Shown here in pieces: positions 43,493 to 45,633 of a stretch of 45,633 nucleotides of DNA. The notes beneath the pieces are model-generated. The model did no database searches, was not told the DNA's origin, and worked only from the letters and a program-made list of their open reading frames with translations. The translations under genes were made by a program, and so were the position numbers. Origin of the DNA: Acidobacteriota bacterium (GTDB lineage: Bacteria > Acidobacteriota > Terriglobia > Terriglobales > Acidobacteriaceae); assembly GCA_028876395.1 (NCBI GenBank), contig JAGWRX010000190.1, positions 1-45,633 of the forward strand. The letters run 5' to 3'. How positions within the stretch are numbered: the stretch's first letter is position 1; every line of letters starts with the position of its first letter.

Positions 43493-45633
43493 TCACCGCG
43501 ACAACGCGAAGGCGACGTAGGCTCCTCCCACAGGTCCCTTCGGGTCGCGGCCGCCGCTCGCGGCAATCACGACGTACTGCCGTCCATCGACGATGTAGGT
43601 GGACGGAGTGGCCACACCGGCAAAGGGCAGTTCCGCCTGCCAGAGCAGCTTGCCGGTGGAGCTGTCGAAGGCGCGGAACTGCCGGTCATAGACGGTGGCT
43701 CCGATGAACAGGACACCGCCCGCCGTCACAATTGGCCCGCCGTAGTTTTCAGTGCCGGTGTTCTTCATGCCCTGTCGTGCCAGGTCGGGGTACTCGCCCA
43801 GTGGTATCTGCCACAGGTACTGGCCGGTCTTGAGGTCGATGGCGCTCAGGGTTCCCCACGGCGGCGCGATGGCCGGATAGCCATCCGGATCAAGGAACTT
43901 GCGGTAGCCGGTGAAGGTGTACTTGTCCTGCTCTTCTGTGGATGCTCCGCTCATAGCTGCAGACCCGACTCCCAGATAGTGAAGGAGCGCTTTCAACTGC
44001 GGTCCCGCCAGGTCGGGCATGGCGGGCATGGTTCCTTTGCCCTTGTGGATGATGGCCGTTGTCTGTGCTGCGGAGAGGCGGCTGCCGAGTCCGATCAGCA
44101 TGGGGAACGCAGGCGGCCTGCCTTGCTGATGGTCGCCATGGCAGACAGCGCAACGGTCGCTATAAGCTGCTTTGCCAGCGGGGTCGGCGGACTGATGCGA
44201 AGCTGCGAGGGGCGCAGAGGCCATTTCCTTTGGGGCGCCAGAGGAGGTTCCAGTGCGCAGGTAGTCAAGAAGCGCAGCGAGGCCGGCCGCGTCGATGTTG
44301 GGAAACGAAGGCATTCTCCCCATGCCGTGCCGGATTGCCCCGGTGATTTTTGCCTCCGGCAGGCGCTTGTTGATATCGACGAGCGATGGAAACGCAGGCG
44401 GCGATCCAGCACGGTCTACACCGTGGCAAACGGCGCACTGGCTGCGATAAAGCTGCTCGCCGGGAGTGCCGGTGTGCAACGCAGGCACCAGGCCGCCGGT
44501 CCAGGCCATCTCGGTGGCGTTCACGTAGAGCACGTTGGTGGTTGGGTCGATGGCCGGGCCGCCCCACTCCGCGCCGCCGTCAAAGCCGGGAAAGACGACA
44601 GTCTGCTTGCCCACGGCGAGCGGAACAAACTGCCCGTCGCTGTGGAACTCGCTGAAGGCCTTGACGGCCCAGGCATGCGCCTCCGGCGTGCGCGTCGTTA
44701 GCATGTCTGCCGTGAGGCGCTGGCGCGCAAAGGGCGCGGGCAAGTCGGGGACGGGCTGCGTGGGGGACGTTACTTCTCCGGGAACGGTGCTGGGTGGGAA
44801 CGGATGCTCGTGAATGGGAAACAGTGGCTGTCCCGTGAGGCGGTTGAAGACCCAGAGGTAGCCCTGCTTGGTGGTCTGCGCAAGAGCGTCGATGCGCTGG
44901 CCGTCGCGCTGCATGGTGAAGAGCGCGGGCGGTGAGGGGAAATCGCGGTCCCAGATGTCGTGATGCACGCCCTGAAAATGCCAGAGACGTTTACCGGTAT
45001 TCGCGTCGAGAGCGAGCAGCGTATTGGCGAAGAGATCGTTGCCGGTGCGGTCGCCGCCGTAGAAATCAGAGACAGCGGAGCCGGTGGGCACGTAGACGAT
45101 GCCGCGCTGCGCGTCGAGGGCCTGGCCGGCCCAGTTGTTGGCCGCGCCGGCGGTCTTCCAGGCATCGGGCGGCCAGGTGTTGTAGCCGGGTTCGCCGGGG
45201 CGCGGAATGGTGCGGAAGCGCCAGCGCAGCACGCCGGTGCGGACGTCGTAGGCGCGAATGTCGCCGGGCGGCGCGGGATGCGTCTCCGGGTCGCGGCCAC
45301 CGACGATGATGAGGTCTTTGTAGATGATTCCCGGGGTGGTGAGCACGGTGGACTGCGCTTTGTAGTCGCCGCGCAGATTCTTGCGCAGGTCGATGCGGCC
45401 GCCGGCGCCGAAGGTCTGGATGGGACGGCCTGTCTCCGCGTCGAGGCAGTAGAGGTAGTTCATGATGCCGGCGAAGATGCGCGGGCGCTTGCCGGCATCT
45501 TCAGAATCGGGCCAATAGGCCACGCCGCGCGCGGGCTGGCGGGCTTCAATGCCGGTGTCGAATTTCCACTTGAGCTGGCCGGTGGCGGCGTCGAGGGCGA
45601 TGACCTTCTGCGACGTGGTGTAGGCGTAGAGCG
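43493..45633 (-). CDS. PQQ-dependent dehydrogenase with two internal cytochrome c domains (5' end outside window)
   Basis: 712 residues are visible and the frame is open to the window end, so start, signal peptide and first blade are missing. Repeated quinoprotein motifs (IALDAATGQLKW, LDANTGKRLWHFQ, IDLKTGQYLWQIP, FDSSTGKLLWQ) build a beta-propeller that would bind PQQ and oxidise a sugar or alcohol in the periplasm. In its middle are two CAVCH haem motifs (codons at 44423-44437 and 44138-44152), each in a cytochrome c-like domain of about 90 residues. They are alike (PPAFP, MPSFP versus MPAMP), suggesting duplication. The propeller resumes afterwards (YTFTGYRKFLDPDGYPA) and ends at VAFALSR. 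The substrate is unknown. Confidence 0.92.
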   Translation of the reverse strand, partial: LYAYTTSQKVIALDAATGQLKWKFDTGIEARQPARGVAYWPDSEDAGKRPRIFAGIMNYLYCLDAETGRPIQTFGAGGRIDLRKNLRGDYKAQSTVLTTPGIIYKDLIIVGGRDPETHPAPPGDIRAYDVRTGVLRWRFRTIPRPGEPGYNTWPPDAWKTAGAANNWAGQALDAQRGIVYVPTGSAVSDFYGGDRTGNDLFANTLLALDANTGKRLWHFQGVHHDIWDRDFPSPPALFTMQRDGQRIDALAQTTKQGYLWVFNRLTGQPLFPIHEHPFPPSTVPGEVTSPTQPVPDLPAPFARQRLTADMLTTRTPEAHAWAVKAFSEFHSDGQFVPLAVGKQTVVFPGFDGGAEWGGPAIDPTTNVLYVNATEMAWTGGLVPALHTGTPGEQLYRSQCAVCHGVDRAGSPPAFPSLVDINKRLPEAKITGAIRHGMGRMPSFPNIDAAGLAALLDYLRTGTSSGAPKEMASAPLAASHQSADPAGKAAYSDRCAVCHGDHQQGRPPAFPMLIGLGSRLSAAQTTAIIHKGKGTMPAMPDLAGPQLKALLHYLGVGSAAMSGASTEEQDKYTFTGYRKFLDPDGYPAIAPPWGTLSAIDLKTGQYLWQIPLGEYPDLARQGMKNTGTENYGGPIVTAGGVLFIGATVYDRQFRAFDSSTGKLLWQAELPFAGVATPSTYIVDGRQYVVIAASGGRDPKGPVGGAYVAFALSR

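Overview
The window is a high-GC bacterial chromosome segment with no phage, plasmid, IS or CRISPR signature. Protein character and gene content (long acidobacterial-style DHDPS homologue, DUF2231, exported rubrerythrin, quinoprotein with internal haem domains, flagellar cluster headed by an OmpR-type regulator) suggest an acidobacterium of the Terriglobia type. That placement is inference from protein flavour; no rRNA is present to prove it.

Layout. 1-6.3 kb (+): signal peptidase I tail, carA, carB and a DHDPS-family lyase. 6.3-9.7 kb (-): a cation/proton antiporter and an APC-like permease with a soluble tail. 9.7-16.0 kb: a large intergenic region and a small exported helical protein (+), facing a four-gene minus-strand operon of exported rubrerythrin, DUF2231 membrane protein, six-TM histidine kinase and NtrC-type sigma-54 activator. 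16.0-20.4 kb: miaB with a DUF151 nuclease-family gene (-), a methyltransferase (+), a Tat-like superoxide dismutase overlapping a lipoprotein cytochrome c (-), and a PaaI-type thioesterase (+). 20.5-33.3 kb (-): a continuous flagellar cluster, in transcription order OmpR-type regulator, sigma-54 activator lacking a DNA-binding domain, flgB, flgC, fliE, fliF, fliG, fliH, fliI, fliJ, fliK, flgD, flgE. 33.5-45.6 kb: lexA (+), trxA, thrC-thrB, murB (-), bacilliredoxin (+), two APC permeases, thiE, a DinB-family protein and a PQQ dehydrogenase cut by the window end (-).

Main result. The rubrerythrin/DUF2231/kinase/activator operon and the exported helical protein appear to form one sigma-54 circuit. 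Both control regions carry two copies of a 16-bp imperfect palindrome, GTCMAA-N4-TTKGAC, spaced 21-22 bp. Each pair lies about 85-95 bp upstream of a -24/-12 element: TGGCGATTGGATTGCT before the helical protein (good) and a weaker one before rubrerythrin. The two distances differ by 11 bp, one helical turn. This looks like a self-regulating envelope redox or iron-stress system that I do not recognise as described.

A second sigma-54 layer sits in the flagellar cluster. An activator that ends after its AAA+ domain is encoded upstream, and a near-consensus promoter (TGGCACGCCATCTGCA, minus strand) lies just before fliK, separating late hook genes from the basal-body genes.
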